From assembly GCA_013362725.1 (NCBI GenBank), contig JABFVP010000649.1, positions 1 through 5,923 on the forward strand: a stretch of DNA of 5,923 nucleotides, given 5' to 3'. The position numbers and the translations under genes were made by a program. Of the stretch, positions 4,642-5,923 are shown one piece after another. The stretch is from Cupriavidus sp. GTDB lineage: Bacteria; Pseudomonadota; Gammaproteobacteria; Burkholderiales; Burkholderiaceae. The notes under the pieces were generated by a model. It was not told the DNA's origin. It searched no databases and saw only the letters and a list, made by a program, of their open reading frames with translations. How positions within the stretch are numbered: the first letter of the stretch is position 1; each line of letters begins with the position of its first letter.

Positions 4642-5923
4642 ATGGCCGTGGCCGTGGCCATCGGCCTGTCGCATGGCGCGGTGATCGCGGCGCCGGGAGC
4701 GACCGTGCCGGCGTCCGCGCCAGCGGCGCATTTGCATGCGCAACTGCTGGGCTGGTCCACCGGGGTGCTCTGCGTCCTCACACCATGCCTGCTGGCGTGG
4801 ATCTTCGCGCTGTACCGCGAGGTGCGCCGACGCCGGGCCGCGGAAACCGCCCTGAAGGACCACGTCGCGATCCAGACCGCGCTGCTCGATGGCATTCCGC
4901 AGCCGGTCTATCTGCGCGATGCCCGTCTGCAGCTCGTCGCCTGCAACCGCAGCTATGAGGAATTGCTGGGCGCCAGCCGCGGCACCCTGGTGGGGCAGCC
5001 GCTTGACGCCCTGCACGCGTCCCACCCCCTTGCCGTCGACATGGCGGAACTGGCCCACGACTACCGCCACGTCATCGAAGACGGCGCGCCGCTGTGCGCG
5101 GACCGATGCCTGCGCCTGGGCGGCCGCACCCTGCATGTGCTGAACTGGCTGACGCCGCTGCGCGGCGCCGACGGCACCGTCATTGGCCTGGCCGGCGGCT
5201 GCGTCGACCTGACCGAGCGCCACCAGATGCTGGCCGAGCTGGCCCAGGCCAAGACCGAGGCCGAAGCCGCCAACCGCGCCAAGTCCGCGTTCCTGGCATC
5301 GGTCAGCCATGAGATCCGCACGCCGATGAATGCCATCACCGGCATGCTCGAGCTGACGCTGGCGCAAAGCCAGCTGCCGGACGAGCACCGGCTACAGCTG
5401 GTCACCGCGCACAAGTCGGCACTGGGACTGCTGGCGCTGATCGACGACCTCCTCGACCTGTCCAAGCTGGAGGCGGGCAAGTTCAGCATCCATCCGGCGC
5501 CCGCGTCGCTGTCAGCGCTGGTCGACGACACCCTGCTGATCTTCGGACCCGTGGCCGCGCAAAAGGGCCTGCCCCTTACCAGAGGTGTCAGCACCGCGCT
5601 GGCGCCGCTGCATCTGGTCGACGCGCTGCGCTTGCGCCAGATCCTGGCCAACCTGGTGTCCAATGCGGTGCGCTTTACCGACGGCGGCACGATCCACATC
5701 CGCCTGGACGCCCAGGCGCCCTGCGGTGACGTCCAGCAAGTCGTGATGACGGTCTCCGACACCGGCGTCGGCATTCCCTTCGAGGCCCAGGCCCGGCTGT
5801 TCCAGCCGTTCGAGCAGGTGCACGGCTCGGCGCGCACCCATGCCGGCGGCACCGGGCTGGGACTGGCGATCTGCCGGCACCTGGCCACCGCCATGGGCGG
5901 CCGCGTCACGCTGACCAGCCAGC
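4642..5923 (+). CDS. BvgS-like membrane sensor histidine kinase (partial, runs off the window)
   Basis: The frame stays open to the end and gives 427 residues from ATG 4642. A weakly hydrophobic start (1-18) is followed by a clear membrane helix (34-58) ending in REVRRRR, so the rest is cytoplasmic. A PAS domain (about 74-190) includes LLDGIPQPVYLRD and ends VDLTER, close in style to the BvgS PAS. A short coiled linker leads to HisKA with FLASVSHEIRTPMNAITGM, phosphoacceptor His223. HATPase_c shows the N box (NLVSNAVRFT, Asn341), G1 (DTGVGI, 373-378), F box (LFQPFEQV) and G2 (GGTGLGLAI, 402-410). A C-terminal receiver is expected beyond 5923. BvgS's tandem periplasmic Venus-flytrap domains are absent. 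The start is uncertain: no good SD precedes 4642, the frame is open from 4471, and basic residues (RSARARRF) just upstream would suit a signal-peptide n-region, leaving TTG 4504 possible. Confidence 0.93.
   Translation, partial: MAVAVAIGLSHGAVIAAPGATVPASAPAAHLHAQLLGWSTGVLCVLTPCLLAWIFALYREVRRRRAAETALKDHVAIQTALLDGIPQPVYLRDARLQLVACNRSYEELLGASRGTLVGQPLDALHASHPLAVDMAELAHDYRHVIEDGAPLCADRCLRLGGRTLHVLNWLTPLRGADGTVIGLAGGCVDLTERHQMLAELAQAKTEAEAANRAKSAFLASVSHEIRTPMNAITGMLELTLAQSQLPDEHRLQLVTAHKSALGLLALIDDLLDLSKLEAGKFSIHPAPASLSALVDDTLLIFGPVAAQKGLPLTRGVSTALAPLHLVDALRLRQILANLVSNAVRFTDGGTIHIRLDAQAPCGDVQQVVMTVSDTGVGIPFEAQARLFQPFEQVHGSARTHAGGTGLGLAICRHLATAMGGRVTLTSQ

Noticed and set aside
4483..5909. Two long minus-strand frames opposite the sensor kinase (4483-5388 and 5061-5909)
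   Set aside because: The plus strand encodes uninterrupted PAS, HisKA and HATPase_c motifs. The minus products are Gln/Ala/Arg- or Ser/Arg-rich shadows.

Overview
The window is high-G+C DNA with strongly G/C-biased third codon positions and densely packed genes. Protein similarity recalled from memory points to a beta-proteobacterium of the Burkholderiales, most like Cupriavidus/Ralstonia, with the Bordetella/Achromobacter group also possible. No mobile element, tRNA, rRNA or CRISPR array was seen. It looks like ordinary chromosome (possibly a secondary replicon) carrying accessory signalling genes.

Left part, plus strand: the last 66 codons of a YceH/UPF0502 (DUF480) protein (1-203). Next comes a 202-bp gap with a perfect 16-bp palindrome, then a complete patatin-like phospholipase (406-1308). 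A 117-bp gap with two dyads and an extended -10 element leads to a TetR-family regulator (1426-2025), whose ATG lies so close to the -10 that its mRNA may be leaderless.

Middle, minus strand: a small two-helix membrane protein of unknown function (2592-2086) converges on tetR. Three copies of a 15-bp tandem repeat cover its stop codon. Upstream of it is a 153-bp A/T-richer gap with several inverted repeats.

Right part: a divergent phosphorelay locus. On the minus strand, a BvgA/EvgA-like LuxR-type response regulator (4166-3522) is followed after 2 bp by a protein that joins a degenerate receiver-like domain to an HPt domain (3519-2746). On the plus strand a BvgS-like membrane sensor kinase (TM, PAS, HisKA, HATPase_c) starts near 4642 and runs off the window. 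The 475-bp intergenic region between them contains clustered GAAA/TTTC palindromes near both ends.

The main idea is that this is a split, rewired BvgAS-type phosphorelay. The HPt module, normally at the C-terminus of BvgS, is encoded separately with the response regulator, and the kinase lacks the large periplasmic Venus-flytrap sensor. The likely relay is kinase His223, then a receiver Asp (expected past the window edge), then HPt His177, then response regulator Asp61. That order is inferred from the family, not shown by the sequence.
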